Shown: positions 26,880 to 36,548, numbered from the stretch's first letter. The stretch: 64,000 bases of DNA from Alteromonas_F sp964429915 (GCA_964429915.1 CAYSDZ010000014.1:5690-69689); one strand, 5' to 3'. The notes: generated by a model from the sequence alone, not told the origin. Translations and numbers: made by a program.

Positions 26880-28384
26880 TGTGCGATACTCGCTTCATTC
26901 CTGATTCGATCGTTAATATCAGGTTTTACGGTACGCGTTTGAATAACAGCTTGAGTAACTAATTCTGAAATAAGGGGGGCAATGGTAAAAGTGTCTGACG
27001 ATTCATTGTCTAACAGTTCAATCAAAGAATAGCCGTCACCTCCGTTTGCAAGAAAGTCGGTAGTGGCCAATTTATAGATTCTATCTGCTTCAATTGGTTT
27101 ATTGTTATGGTGAACTGAAATCACACGCATGTTAGCCGGCTTATTACTATTTATTACAACTTCTAACCCTGCTACGTGTGGAAAACCGCCTTTATAAATT
27201 TCCATTTGAGCTAAGCCGTTTTCTAATGCTGCGGTAAGTTTTTCCCCTGTAATATTTATCACTCTTAATTTACTTAAAAAAGGCAATTCGCTAAGGATAG
27301 TACGACGAGTAATTGGTTCGCCTATTTTATATTCAGTATTGCCTCGAATGCTCCCTCCATTGATGAGTGCAATATCCGCCTTACTGTATTGCAACATGGC
27401 ATCAACAATAAAATTAGCGAAGCGGTTTTCTTTGCTTCGAACGTGTCTCCTCGCCGTTGAAACGTGCTCTCCCCATACACCTATTTGAATATCCAATAGC
27501 CTGTCAAGGCGGTTTTGATAAGCGTGTACCTGTGATTCAATGTCATTACTTGGTGGAACCTCTGAGAGAGAGACAGTAGTTGTAGACTTCTTTTGCAGCG
27601 TTCCGTTAAAAACAAAATGCCCAATTACAGCATTACCTGGCTTTTTTAATGCCAAAACGCTTGGGTGTAAGTCATTTTCTTCATAGTACGTTTCACCTAA
27701 ATGAGGATTAGATAAAAAAGCTATATCAATGACGCCCTGTTGCAATAAGGTATTAATAAATGTAAAAGGATAGGAGTAATGCAGTAAAATGACATCCACA
27801 CCTTTAGTTTTGAGCTCTTTCGCTTGTTCGTTTAATGTGGTGAATGGCTCAAGTACCTTGGCGTGCTTGAGTAGGTATTCGTTAATTACTTGCTCGTGCA
27901 TGAGAGAAATAATACCTAGCTTGATATCACCTTGTTCAACAATCACTCTATTTGCAATACCTTCAATACTTTGTCCTGTGCGTGTATCGATCATATTTGA
28001 CGTAACGAGAGGAAAAGCAGCTTCTTGAGCTCGCAGTGATAATTCATCTTCGAAAAAACTGAATTCACGCTTTGTAATGCCCATTGCAGTAGGCTCAATA
28101 GAATTGAGTAGATCAATAATGTGAGAGCCTCGGTCAAATGTCGCTAACGCACTAGGCCCAATTGCATCTCCACCGAAAATAAAAATAACGTTGTTATTCG
28201 TTGCTCGTTGTTCGCGAACCAGCGTCGCTAACTCAGCATATTTTCCCGATGTGGGGTCTGAAATGTTGGGCATGTCCGCTGCGACTATGAAAGTAAGGTC
28301 GATAGGAGTGGTTTCTGCATTAGCATTGAAGAGAAAAGATATAGATAAAATAATGGCGATGAACGCGTTACCCAAATGCTGCAT
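26876..28384 (-). CDS. 5'-nucleotidase-like exported protein with degenerate metal site
   Basis: 502 residues with a signal peptide (about 1-23). The arrangement is that of UshA-type 5'-nucleotidases: metallophosphatase domain (about 28-265) and a substrate-binding C-terminal domain (about 310-490, NFIVDAMLQYSKADIALINGGSIRGN). In the N-terminal domain the usual metal ligands are mostly missing: the DxHG start reads ADMPN, the GNHEFD motif reads GITKREF, and the GHSH loop reads SNPHLG; one GD (IFGGDAIG) and one His (LLHYSY) remain. It is likely catalytically inactive or altered. Overlap with the diguanylate cyclase gene suggests it senses a nucleotide-like ligand for that cyclase; this is inference. 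Confidence 0.85.
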   Translation of the reverse strand: MQHLGNAFIAIILSISFLFNANAETTPIDLTFIVAADMPNISDPTSGKYAELATLVREQRATNNNVIFIFGGDAIGPSALATFDRGSHIIDLLNSIEPTAMGITKREFSFFEDELSLRAQEAAFPLVTSNMIDTRTGQSIEGIANRVIVEQGDIKLGIISLMHEQVINEYLLKHAKVLEPFTTLNEQAKELKTKGVDVILLHYSYPFTFINTLLQQGVIDIAFLSNPHLGETYYEENDLHPSVLALKKPGNAVIGHFVFNGTLQKKSTTTVSLSEVPPSNDIESQVHAYQNRLDRLLDIQIGVWGEHVSTARRHVRSKENRFANFIVDAMLQYSKADIALINGGSIRGNTEYKIGEPITRRTILSELPFLSKLRVINITGEKLTAALENGLAQMEIYKGGFPHVAGLEVVINSNKPANMRVISVHHNNKPIEADRIYKLATTDFLANGGDGYSLIELLDNESSDTFTIAPLISELVTQAVIQTRTVKPDINDRIRNEASIAQ

Positions 28385-28848
28385 AGCGATAGTTTCGTGA
28401 CGTGTTTTTCAATTAAGTGACGCACTAAGCGTAGTTCAAACTTTATCAGTTTGTCTATTCTTGCAATGATATACCCGTTCCACCTCAACATGCTCGTTTC
28501 AGCGCTGTGAAGCTCCCAAGGGCGAAGCCTAAAAGGATTTACCCTGCGTCAAATTGTTTCGACATGGAATCACCATGCCTTCTCCCATTTTCCTTGTTTA
28601 AATCCTTTTATTCGTTCGCTGAATCGAGCATGTTGAGGTGGAACGGGTATAGTTATTGATTTGTGTGCGAATATAAAAATATAATTAAAGCAAAACTTGA
28701 ATTAATGTTTATTGTTTCTCATATTTATCTACATACGTCTAGTACTACTCATTTCTTCGTCTATTAGGTTCCAACGTTCAGGAATTAACGCTCTGTTTGC
28801 ATAAAAATGGCCAAGCAGATTTAAAAAAGATTTAAGAGGGACATTAAG
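28385..28848. other. Gene-free region containing a MITE-like element
   Basis: 464 bp between the 5'-nucleotidase-like gene and the MCP fragment. It contains the 182-bp element at 28470-28651. The remaining roughly 200 bp to the right are AT-rich with no coding capacity and no clear sigma-70 or sigma-28 promoter. Confidence 0.6.
28470..28651. mobile_element. MITE-like palindromic element, copy 1 (182 bp)
   Basis: Perfect 27-bp terminal inverted repeats at 28470-28496 and 28625-28651 (outer ends tatacccgttccacctcaac and its complement). The interior is itself palindromic: aaaaggattta pairs with taaatcctttt, and a small catgg-aatca-ccatg hairpin is present. No open reading frame. A second copy at 58367-58632 shares the ends and, in the interior, differs at only two of about 120 aligned bases but carries 84 extra bp. 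Ends in TA may reflect a TA target duplication, as in Tc1/mariner-type (IS630) relatives; this is not proven. Confidence 0.85.
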
Positions 28849-28942
28849 TTGAGCATTCTCACTCTATTTCAATTTCCATGTAAAATATTAATCCGAACAT
28901 TAGGCATCTACAATGGGTCTTTCGTTATAATCGCTATTGTAG

Positions 28943-29764
28943 GTGTCAGTGAGTCAAAGTATAAGTGGCCTTTGGTTTCTTGGCATTACAAATGCTTATT
29001 TAACTTGTAGTTACATAGCTAATGTTGATTCTCAGTCTCAAGCAACAACCTCAACAGCAGCAGCGATTAATGAAATGACGAGTTCATTAGAACAGGTTGC
29101 TAAAAATATTAAATCAGTCAATGATTTAGCGCGAGAAGCAAAGCAAAACGGGCTTCAAGGAAGTAATACGATGCAGGACTTAGTAACAGAGTTTGAAACC
29201 GTACATAACGATGTTAAACAAACACAAACGTCTATGACATTGCTAGGCACATACACAGATGAAATGTTTTCTCTAACGTCTTCAATTCAAAATATTGCTG
29301 AACAAACGAATTTATTGGCTTTAAATGCGTCTATCGAAGCTGCAAGAGCGGGGGATGCTGGTCGAGGTTTTACGGTTGTAGCGGATGAAGTGCGTAAACT
29401 GGCTTTAGATAGCAGAAATTGTGCAGAAAATATCAATTCAGGTATTTTTGCTGTAAATGAGCAACGTTTAGAAGTGATCGACAACATCGGTCAGGTTACT
29501 GCGCATGTAAAACGATGTCATGAGCAAGCATTAGCTGCTAATGCATTATTGAAAGATATTCAGTTGGAATCCGAGCAAGTACAACATCGTATTATGGAAA
29601 TTTCAGTGAATACCGAGCAGCAAACACAAGTTACCACTGATATTTCTTTGAATATTGAACACGTCGTAGAGCACGCCGCTGCCAATGCAAATATCGCATC
29701 TGAAACCAAAAGCGTTGCCCAATACCTAAAAAGAATTACGCACACTAAAGAGCACGAAGTATGA
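28943..29764 (+). CDS. Methyl-accepting chemotaxis signalling domain, N-terminally truncated
   Basis: 273 residues from the GTG at 28943 (a stop codon lies immediately upstream in frame). It contains only the cytosolic MCP signalling hairpin: STAAAINEMTSSLEQVAKN, the tip EQTNLLALNASIEAARAGD and AGRGFTVVADEVRKLA. There is no HAMP, sensor or complete membrane anchor. In another frame, a TTG at 28849 with agaggg before it opens 53 codons with a hydrophobic stretch (NGSFVIIAIVGV), ending at 29010, so the original gene may have been frameshifted or internally deleted. Its last bases overlap the next gene (ATGA). May be a relic or a soluble receptor. Confidence 0.75.
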   Translation: MSVSQSISGLWFLGITNAYLTCSYIANVDSQSQATTSTAAAINEMTSSLEQVAKNIKSVNDLAREAKQNGLQGSNTMQDLVTEFETVHNDVKQTQTSMTLLGTYTDEMFSLTSSIQNIAEQTNLLALNASIEAARAGDAGRGFTVVADEVRKLALDSRNCAENINSGIFAVNEQRLEVIDNIGQVTAHVKRCHEQALAANALLKDIQLESEQVQHRIMEISVNTEQQTQVTTDISLNIEHVVEHAAANANIASETKSVAQYLKRITHTKEHEV

Positions 29765-30597
29765 AGCTGTTTTTATTACTCCTTTCCGTCATCGGCATTG
29801 TTATGCTGGGGTTTGTATTTGACCGAGCGGCGAAGATTAAACTCAATCGGGCAATCTTACATTGTTTGCCATTGTTATACGCCATGATAGGGCAGTTACA
29901 AAAACACCGTGGCACCACTGCGGGTTATTTACAGGGAAATACGCAAGCTAAAAAAACGTTGAATGACATTCAACGTCAAGTGGCGTCAATTAAAAGCGAG
30001 TTATCCACTTACCCTGTTCTGATTTCCATGGAGCGTTGGGTAAGCTTCGTTGATCATTGGTCTAGGCTGAAAGAAAGTTGCTTTTCGCTATCAGTTGAGG
30101 CTAGCTTTCATCAGCATTCGGCAATGATCGAGAACTTGTTGTATTTGCTTGAGGATTTGGCTGATACCGCCCCGATTGTAGCAGATCACAAGCGGTATAG
30201 TAATGAACAGATTAATTTACTCTGGCGAGATTTACCTTTGCTGGCTGAATGTATTGGTCAATCTCGAGCGGTGGCTATGCCCGTGGCTGTTAAAGGCGAA
30301 GCCAATCAAATCGATAAGGTGAAAATTGCCTATTTGCGCGACAAGATTGCAAGTATATCTGCCAGTGTATTTAAGCAACTTAAAACAGCACCGTCTTCAC
30401 AACACACTTCACAGGCAATCATCAACGTAGCGTCTGAGAGTTGTGTACAATTTGTAGATACACTCAACCATTCATTTCTTGATGCAAAAAAAGTAGTTAT
30501 CACGCCAGATGACTATTTCAATGTGGCGAGTACCACGATGAACGCAGTGAATGACATCTTTAAGATCGAAATAGATGCATTCACTAAAGCGCACTAA
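29761..30597 (+). CDS. Membrane-anchored NIT-like sensor domain protein
   Basis: 278 residues with an N-terminal membrane helix (about 2-21) and an all-helical region after it. The segment GQLQKHRGTTAGYLQGN resembles the QRERGxSxGYL signature of nitrate/nitrite-sensing (NIT) domains. No HAMP, kinase or MCP domain is present, so it would need a partner to signal. Start overlaps the stop of the MCP fragment by four bases, indicating translational coupling and probably a functional pair. Ligand not deducible; nitrate/nitrite is a guess from the family. Confidence 0.7.
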   Translation: MKLFLLLLSVIGIVMLGFVFDRAAKIKLNRAILHCLPLLYAMIGQLQKHRGTTAGYLQGNTQAKKTLNDIQRQVASIKSELSTYPVLISMERWVSFVDHWSRLKESCFSLSVEASFHQHSAMIENLLYLLEDLADTAPIVADHKRYSNEQINLLWRDLPLLAECIGQSRAVAMPVAVKGEANQIDKVKIAYLRDKIASISASVFKQLKTAPSSQHTSQAIINVASESCVQFVDTLNHSFLDAKKVVITPDDYFNVASTTMNAVNDIFKIEIDAFTKAH

Positions 30598-30615
30598 GGC
30601 TCTAATTTATGAGGT

Positions 30616-32688
30616 TTAGAAATGGAATACTTCGATATCCTTTTTAAGCTCAGCGCCATTTTCACTTAACAGCTCGGTAGCTTTCAAGGTGTCGTGTCCT
30701 TGGCTATACATGGCTTCAGAGTCGTTTCGAATAGTTTCGATTCGATTGTTAATCTCATCTGCAACATTCGTTTGCTCTTCTGCAGCGACAGCAATTTGTG
30801 ATGCCATATCGGTAATCTGGTCCAGCTCAGACTTAATTGCAAGGAAGTTATCAGTGCTCTTTTGTACTGTTTCGACTGCATTGACGCCGTTGGTTTGCAG
30901 CACTTCCATTTGTTTTGACGCTTTTACTGAGCCTGTCGTCAATGCCTCAATTTGGCTTTGAATTTGTTCAGTAGAATCATGAGTGCGTTTGGATAATTCT
31001 CGCACTTCGTCGGCAACCACGGCAAAACCTCGACCCATTTCGCCTGCTCTCGCTGCCTCAATAGCGGCATTAAGCGCAAGCAGATTAGTTTGCTCAGAGA
31101 TCCCTTTAATTACTTGGACAATATTACTGATTTGACTTGCTTCATTATTTAAGTTGGATACGAGGTCGCTAGTTTGCCCTAAATTGTCTATTAATCCGTC
31201 CATTGTTGACTTGGTTGTTTGTCCATCTTTTTCGCTGATCACTGACAAATCGTAGGCGCGTTTTACTGCATCCGAGGTGGCGGAAGACATGCGCGCCACT
31301 TCGTAAATCGTCGCCGTCATTTGCTTAATGGCAACAGCGATATTTTCCGTCGACTCTTTTTGGCTATCTATGAGTTCGATTGATTGGTTCATCGAATGCG
31401 TAACTGTACCTGTGGTTTGATCCATCGATAAAATCTGTTCGCGCACTTTTAACAAGGTTTTTTCAAAACTATCAATCAGTGAATTAAATGCATGACCTAC
31501 CGAGCTAAGCTCGTTACTTCCCAAGGTTTCATTGCGAATTTTCATGTTTTTCGAGCGCGCTAGTTCGGTGATGTCTGCATTGAGTTTATTGAGCGGTGTA
31601 TTAATGCTGGTAATTATTTTTGACGAAATAATAATCAGTAGAGCCAGTACAAACACTAATAAAATAATAGTATTGCGTACGGTTCTTTCCGCATCTTCCA
31701 AAAGAGAGAGCTTAGTTTCGGCAATGCTCAGCAGAATGTGATCTACCACTGCGGTATATCCGTCATTCATTTGCTCGCCATAATCTAGCCATTCTGGGCC
31801 TGTAATATCGAGTGGGGCGTCAACAAGTGTTTTTATTTTATTGCGAATTTTAAAATAGAGTGTTTGAGCTTTTCTAAACCCTTCTTTTTTATACAGCGAA
31901 TCCGACATGACCTGTTTGGTTTCTTCAGATGCAAACATTTCTAACGTGTCTCTGAAACTGACTTCTAAGACCCGCTGTTCCATTACATTACCGAAGCCCT
32001 TTATTCCAAGATTTTTTGCTATCGAGTTGTAGATGTTGAGCACTTGTTTCATCATTGCGTCTTGTGCAAGGATAGCGTTCTGGTAAGCATTGACTTGAAG
32101 CGATAAGCGTTCGCTACCGCTCGACACTAACACAATTTGTTTTGTGCTTTTATTGAGTGCATCAACCAAATTGTTGATGGCAAGGTAACTCCAAAATTTA
32201 GAGGTACTTTTCGGGTCCTCGCGATAAGGGTCCAAGATATTCTTTTCGCGCTTATCAATTAATGAACGTGCAAAATCAAATTTTTCAACAAGGCTTTCAA
32301 TATTTTCTATATCACTTAGCAAAGTAGGAAACTGTTCAAGTTGATCGCCGTCATTCACAAAGGCTCTAAACTGAGTAAGTGCAGCATTGACCTTTGCCCT
32401 CGCGTCCAAAAGCTGCTGTTTATATTGAGTGCCTTCAGGGTTATCGGGTGTACTTGGGCCCAAATACAACTTAGAGTAAAACCGCTCTTGCTGTATCGCA
32501 CTGATAAGCGGCGAAAGCTTGCTAATATATTGTTCTATTACTTCTAGCTGTTGAACTTTATCGAGCTCTTGCTGAGCAGAAAAATAACGCTCTGCACTCA
32601 AGAAAAAAATCGAGACCAAAGGAATGATGGTTAATGTTAATATGCGCGTTTTTACTTTGAATCTATTTATTATATTCATAACATCCAC
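30616..32688 (-). CDS. Methyl-accepting chemotaxis protein with NIT-type sensor
   Basis: 690 residues. First membrane helix about 15-32, large helical periplasmic domain (about 35-335) with IQQERFYSKLYLG resembling the NIT signature, second helix about 338-362, HAMP, and the signalling domain from about 415 with tip GISEQTNLLALNAAIEAARAGE. Transmits a periplasmic signal to CheA/CheW. It is convergent with the neighbouring NIT-like gene, so two NIT-type sensors sit side by side. A second ATG lies three codons downstream (32679). A sigma-28-like promoter is seen upstream at 32787-32813. No C-terminal CheR-docking pentapeptide is visible (ends EVFHF). Confidence 0.93.
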   Translation of the reverse strand: MDVMNIINRFKVKTRILTLTIIPLVSIFFLSAERYFSAQQELDKVQQLEVIEQYISKLSPLISAIQQERFYSKLYLGPSTPDNPEGTQYKQQLLDARAKVNAALTQFRAFVNDGDQLEQFPTLLSDIENIESLVEKFDFARSLIDKREKNILDPYREDPKSTSKFWSYLAINNLVDALNKSTKQIVLVSSGSERLSLQVNAYQNAILAQDAMMKQVLNIYNSIAKNLGIKGFGNVMEQRVLEVSFRDTLEMFASEETKQVMSDSLYKKEGFRKAQTLYFKIRNKIKTLVDAPLDITGPEWLDYGEQMNDGYTAVVDHILLSIAETKLSLLEDAERTVRNTIILLVFVLALLIIISSKIITSINTPLNKLNADITELARSKNMKIRNETLGSNELSSVGHAFNSLIDSFEKTLLKVREQILSMDQTTGTVTHSMNQSIELIDSQKESTENIAVAIKQMTATIYEVARMSSATSDAVKRAYDLSVISEKDGQTTKSTMDGLIDNLGQTSDLVSNLNNEASQISNIVQVIKGISEQTNLLALNAAIEAARAGEMGRGFAVVADEVRELSKRTHDSTEQIQSQIEALTTGSVKASKQMEVLQTNGVNAVETVQKSTDNFLAIKSELDQITDMASQIAVAAEEQTNVADEINNRIETIRNDSEAMYSQGHDTLKATELLSENGAELKKDIEVFHF

Positions 32689-32786
32689 ATCGAAATTCAG
32701 GACCTTGAAGACCTATTTATCCCAGTACAAAGCCAATAGTACAAAGCGAACTGAGCGACTTCTTCCTATAAAGTGTAGTATACAAG

Positions 32787-32813
32787 TTATCGGTTGGTTA
32801 ATCGTATACTGAA
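32787..32813 (-). promoter_or_regulatory. Putative sigma-28 (FliA) promoter for the MCP gene
   Basis: On the minus strand ttcagtat (-35; five of eight to TAAAGTTT) and accgataa (-10; seven of eight to GCCGATAA) are separated by exactly 11 bp, the FliA spacing. It lies about 100 bp before the MCP start, and MCP genes commonly use this sigma factor. Confidence 0.5.
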
Positions 32814-32897
32814 TAAATATAGATATACTTTTACATAACTTCTAATAATTTCTAAATGACGAGCCTGTTTTTATCGGCTTGTTTATTTTTAAATCGT

Positions 32898-33638
32898 TTA
32901 AGCCTGGCAGTTAAAGCTATTGCCGTTTTCTGCTTTACTGACATCACTCATTAAATATACATACAAAAGCATGATTTCTTGCGGCGTTTTTAATTTTTCT
33001 GGGTTTTCAGCCGGATAAGCTTTTGCTCTCATGCCAGTTCGCGTTGCACCAGGGTTGATACAATTAAATCGCACAGCACTATTTTTATACTCATCTGCGA
33101 GTACTTGCATCATACCTTCGGTGGCAAATTTCGATACTGAATAGGCCCCCCAATAAGCGCGACCTTTCTTCCCAACCCCCGAACTGGTAAAAATAACAGA
33201 TGCTGAAGATGACAGGGTGAGGCCAGGTATCAATGCTTGAGTCATTTGCGCGGTTGCAGTTACATTCACTCGAAGCACTTCGTCCCACTCGCTTTCTTTT
33301 ATTTCTGCAAAGGGGCTTAAATCTCCCAATACACTGGCATTATGTAGGCACCCGTCTAATGAACCGTACTCAGACACAATGGTGCTGGCCATATCGTAAT
33401 AATTTTGCAATGTTGCGCCATTCATATCGAGAGGGATGATTGACGGCTGTTTATATTTTTTAGCGATGATTTCATCGTAAACCGCCTCAAGCTTTTCGAC
33501 AGTTCGGCCTAGTAATATGCAGCGAGCACCACATTCAGCATATGTAAGCGCTGCCTGCTTTCCGATACCATCACCGGCCCCTGTAATTAGTATCGTTTTA
33601 TCTTCCAAAGTTGCGCTATCATAAGTAAACTCAAACAT
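32898..33638 (-). CDS. yciK: YciK-type short-chain dehydrogenase
   Basis: 246 residues, classical SDR. The cofactor motif is TGAGDGIGKQAA (residues about 20-31), with NAS (HNASVLG), catalytic Ser in FTSSGVGKKGRA and Tyr-x-x-x-Lys in YSVSKFA. The N-terminal FTYDSATLEDKTILITGA and the LSPFAEIKESEWDEVLRVNVTA region match YciK. Substrate of YciK is not established. ATG at 33638. Lies upstream of the MCP gene on the same strand but 210 bp away with its own promoter signals between. Confidence 0.9.
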   Translation of the reverse strand: MFEFTYDSATLEDKTILITGAGDGIGKQAALTYAECGARCILLGRTVEKLEAVYDEIIAKKYKQPSIIPLDMNGATLQNYYDMASTIVSEYGSLDGCLHNASVLGDLSPFAEIKESEWDEVLRVNVTATAQMTQALIPGLTLSSSASVIFTSSGVGKKGRAYWGAYSVSKFATEGMMQVLADEYKNSAVRFNCINPGATRTGMRAKAYPAENPEKLKTPQEIMLLYVYLMSDVSKAENGNSFNCQA

Positions 33639-33913
33639 CTTCTATTTCCCCTAAGTGAGTAGCATGGAATGATACTGAAAGGAATGACACTGCCAAGTAA
33701 AAAACGCTTGCGAGATGAAAATTACTCGCCTTACTTACAAATGATTAACAAACCTTTGCAAAAAGCTTATAAAGTCAATACTATTAGTTAAACTCAACTG
33801 GTCTAACTTGTTGGCGTCGTTATAAAAAATTTCGACACTTAACAGAATGCAAAGTCAGTTAAAGTACGAAGACCAAAAGTACAAAAGAAATTACGATTTA
33901 CCAGGGAGTACGA

Positions 33914-36517
33914 ATGAGAAAACTTGTAATTAGCACCAGTATCGCCGTAGCGCTAGGAATAACAGGCTGTGGCAGTGATGAAACCATAGAGGAACTTCAG
34001 GAGCAAACACCTTCAGCTAGCCCGTTTTCAAGAGTGGTATTTGACCCAGGTGCAGGCAATATAAGCGTACCGAATGACCTGTTGTTGTTGCCCGGTGATG
34101 ACGGTTTTTTTGATTTTACTCTTAATGTACCTGTTGACGATCCTAGCGACTTTTCCGATCCCACTAACGCGCTCAACGTGCTGGACGGTTGGTCAACATC
34201 TACACCATTTACGCTTGCCGTTTCTACCCCAGCTAACACGTCGTTAGATGCCTCGACACTCTCAGCTGGTGTGCTTATTTATGAAGCAACACTTGGCTTG
34301 GATAATCGCGACCCTGAATGCGCACAAATTACCGTGCCGTCTGCAGGTTGTAAAATTGGCGACCAGTTAACATTTGGTGTTGATTATGTACTGAGCCTAT
34401 CTGGCGGTAATACGATTAATGTGGTGCCATTAAGACCGCTTTCACCTGCCCAAGGTTATATGCTGGTGATCACCACAGACTTACAAGATTCAAATGGAAA
34501 TCCGGTTCAAGGCTCAGCGACATGGGAATCGGTCAGCGCTGATATTAATCAGTTTCCTCTTTCGTCTGAATCACAATTAGCGCTTCAGGGCTTGATTAAT
34601 TCATTGATAGATCCTTTGTTGAGTATTGGCTTTGAAAGAGAGGATATTTCGTATGTGTCTGCTTTTACGACTCAAAGCACTACGACTGCGCTTGAAACTA
34701 TTAAACAATTATACGTGGCTGAGTTCGCTGCGCGCAGTGCAGCAGGCGACCCAGCTGCGGGACTCGCTTTACCAAGAATTGTTGCGACGGATGCAGCTGG
34801 CCCACAAAATGCAATGGAAGCATTGGGTTTAGTTAATTCAGATACAGTAAGCGGTGCGGTGCAGTTAGGTATTTCCCAACTTCCTCCAGAAGCTGCTGCG
34901 TTAATTCCTGCCATAGAGGCAACTGATTTTAGTGTGTTACAAACGTGCGACGGTCTCTTAGGTACTGCATCGGGAGCGTTGGAAAGTGTGTTTGGGCCAG
35001 TAAATGAATTTGCTCAAGGAGTGGCGGCGGGAGTGCTTGGGCAAGTGGGTGCATTTTGTGCTGCGAAAATAGCGACAGCAACCATATCATTGCCTTATTA
35101 CTCTCCAGTACCCACAGAGGAAAATCCGTTAGCGCCGATCACGGAATTTTGGGAAGCGGCCTGTGACAGCGGTGTCGTATTGGCTGGGGCGCCTGCTGAA
35201 GTCCTTGCGTCAGCGACTCCTGGTCCTAATGCCGCATTGTGTTCACAAGTAGGATTGGCCGATTTAAGAATAAACGACTTACCACTTGATTCGGCCAGAC
35301 ATATCACGCGATTTAATCCTGTTCCGCTGCCCAAAGGGCGTGTTAATGGAAATGAACAACTAAACGTTCAAATTACGATACCCAATCCTGTGGTTTCCAC
35401 TGCGCTAGGCTTTCCGATTTCTGAACCTGAATCAGGCTGGCCTGTAGCTATGTTAATGCACGGTATTACCGGCAACAGACAACAAATGTTGGCAATAAGT
35501 GGTGCATTATCGGTAGCAGGTATTGCCACCGTCGCGATAGACCAACCTGTTCATGGTGAACGAGGCTTTGATGTCGACGGCGATGGTGTCGACGAAATCA
35601 ATGCGTCGGTTAACGTGATCGATTACATGAATCTGAACAGTTTGCCGACAGGACGCGATAACTTGCGTCAAAGCGTGTCTGATTTACTTGGTCTGCGTTT
35701 GGGTTTAAATGCATTTATTGATGCTAGCCCTACTCAAGCTATTAATTTAGACAGCCAAAATGTATCTGTTATGGGCGTTTCGTTAGGTGCTATCGCTTCG
35801 GGTAGTTTTGCCGCCATCGCAAATATGCCCTTTGAGGGCGACTTGGCCCCGTTGAGTGGTTTGTTTGAAGTTAAAACGGCTTCGCTAGAATCACCAGGTG
35901 GAGGCATTGCCAACTTCCTGATTGAGTCTCCGGCTTTTGGTCCGCAAATCAGAGCACTGCTTTTGCTGGGTGGGTCGGAAGATTTTAGGAATTTTTTGCT
36001 TAGCACCCAAGGAACCATTAGCGTAGAAAATAGCGTGTTGGTAGCGTCAGCTAATGCGTTTTTGCAAGCGCTTAATGCTGAGCAGAGTGCGGCAATTCAA
36101 AGCGTATTTGCTCAGTTTGTTTTTGCAGCACAAACGGTCATTGATGCCGGTGATCCAATCAACTATGGAGCTATTTTAGGCGCAAATACACCTACATTGA
36201 TGCAAACGGTAGTAGGTGACGGTGGACCTGTTAATTTGCCCGACCAAGTCATTTCGGTATCAACCGATTTGCCTTTATCTGGACAGCTACCTTATGCAGG
36301 TGTAGTTGGCTTGCAAGCTATCACATCAACTACAGTTGACACTACAGGTGAAGGGGTAAGTGGCTTGGTTCAGTTTAACTCTGGCGCTCATGCTTCTAGT
36401 TTAAGCCCAGTAGCAAGCCCATCTGTTACCCTTGAAATGCAGCAGCAAGTTGCTGGGTTTATGGCGAGCCAAGGTGCGGTTATTCCTGTTACTAACGAAA
36501 GCGTGATTGCAAACTAA
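33914..36517 (+). CDS. VolA/Pla-1/cef-family lipase, lipoprotein
   Basis: 867 residues with a lipoprotein signal (lipobox LGITGC, Cys19). Family-typical N-terminal region: FDPGAGNISVPNDLLLLPGDDG and an early beta-rich domain, then an alpha/beta-hydrolase domain with oxyanion-region MLMHGITGNRQQM and nucleophile Ser near residue 623 in MGVSLGAIASG. A late histidine (NSGAHASSLSP) could complete the triad. VolA-type proteins are surface-exposed phospholipases or lipases that release fatty acids from external lipids. The ribosome binding site is agggag before the ATG. Monocistronic, followed by a strong terminator. Confidence 0.9.
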   Translation: MRKLVISTSIAVALGITGCGSDETIEELQEQTPSASPFSRVVFDPGAGNISVPNDLLLLPGDDGFFDFTLNVPVDDPSDFSDPTNALNVLDGWSTSTPFTLAVSTPANTSLDASTLSAGVLIYEATLGLDNRDPECAQITVPSAGCKIGDQLTFGVDYVLSLSGGNTINVVPLRPLSPAQGYMLVITTDLQDSNGNPVQGSATWESVSADINQFPLSSESQLALQGLINSLIDPLLSIGFEREDISYVSAFTTQSTTTALETIKQLYVAEFAARSAAGDPAAGLALPRIVATDAAGPQNAMEALGLVNSDTVSGAVQLGISQLPPEAAALIPAIEATDFSVLQTCDGLLGTASGALESVFGPVNEFAQGVAAGVLGQVGAFCAAKIATATISLPYYSPVPTEENPLAPITEFWEAACDSGVVLAGAPAEVLASATPGPNAALCSQVGLADLRINDLPLDSARHITRFNPVPLPKGRVNGNEQLNVQITIPNPVVSTALGFPISEPESGWPVAMLMHGITGNRQQMLAISGALSVAGIATVAIDQPVHGERGFDVDGDGVDEINASVNVIDYMNLNSLPTGRDNLRQSVSDLLGLRLGLNAFIDASPTQAINLDSQNVSVMGVSLGAIASGSFAAIANMPFEGDLAPLSGLFEVKTASLESPGGGIANFLIESPAFGPQIRALLLLGGSEDFRNFLLSTQGTISVENSVLVASANAFLQALNAEQSAAIQSVFAQFVFAAQTVIDAGDPINYGAILGANTPTLMQTVVGDGGPVNLPDQVISVSTDLPLSGQLPYAGVVGLQAITSTTVDTTGEGVSGLVQFNSGAHASSLSPVASPSVTLEMQQQVAGFMASQGAVIPVTNESVIAN

Positions 36518-36548
36518 TTTAATCGCTATTACTACTAATTAGAAATTA

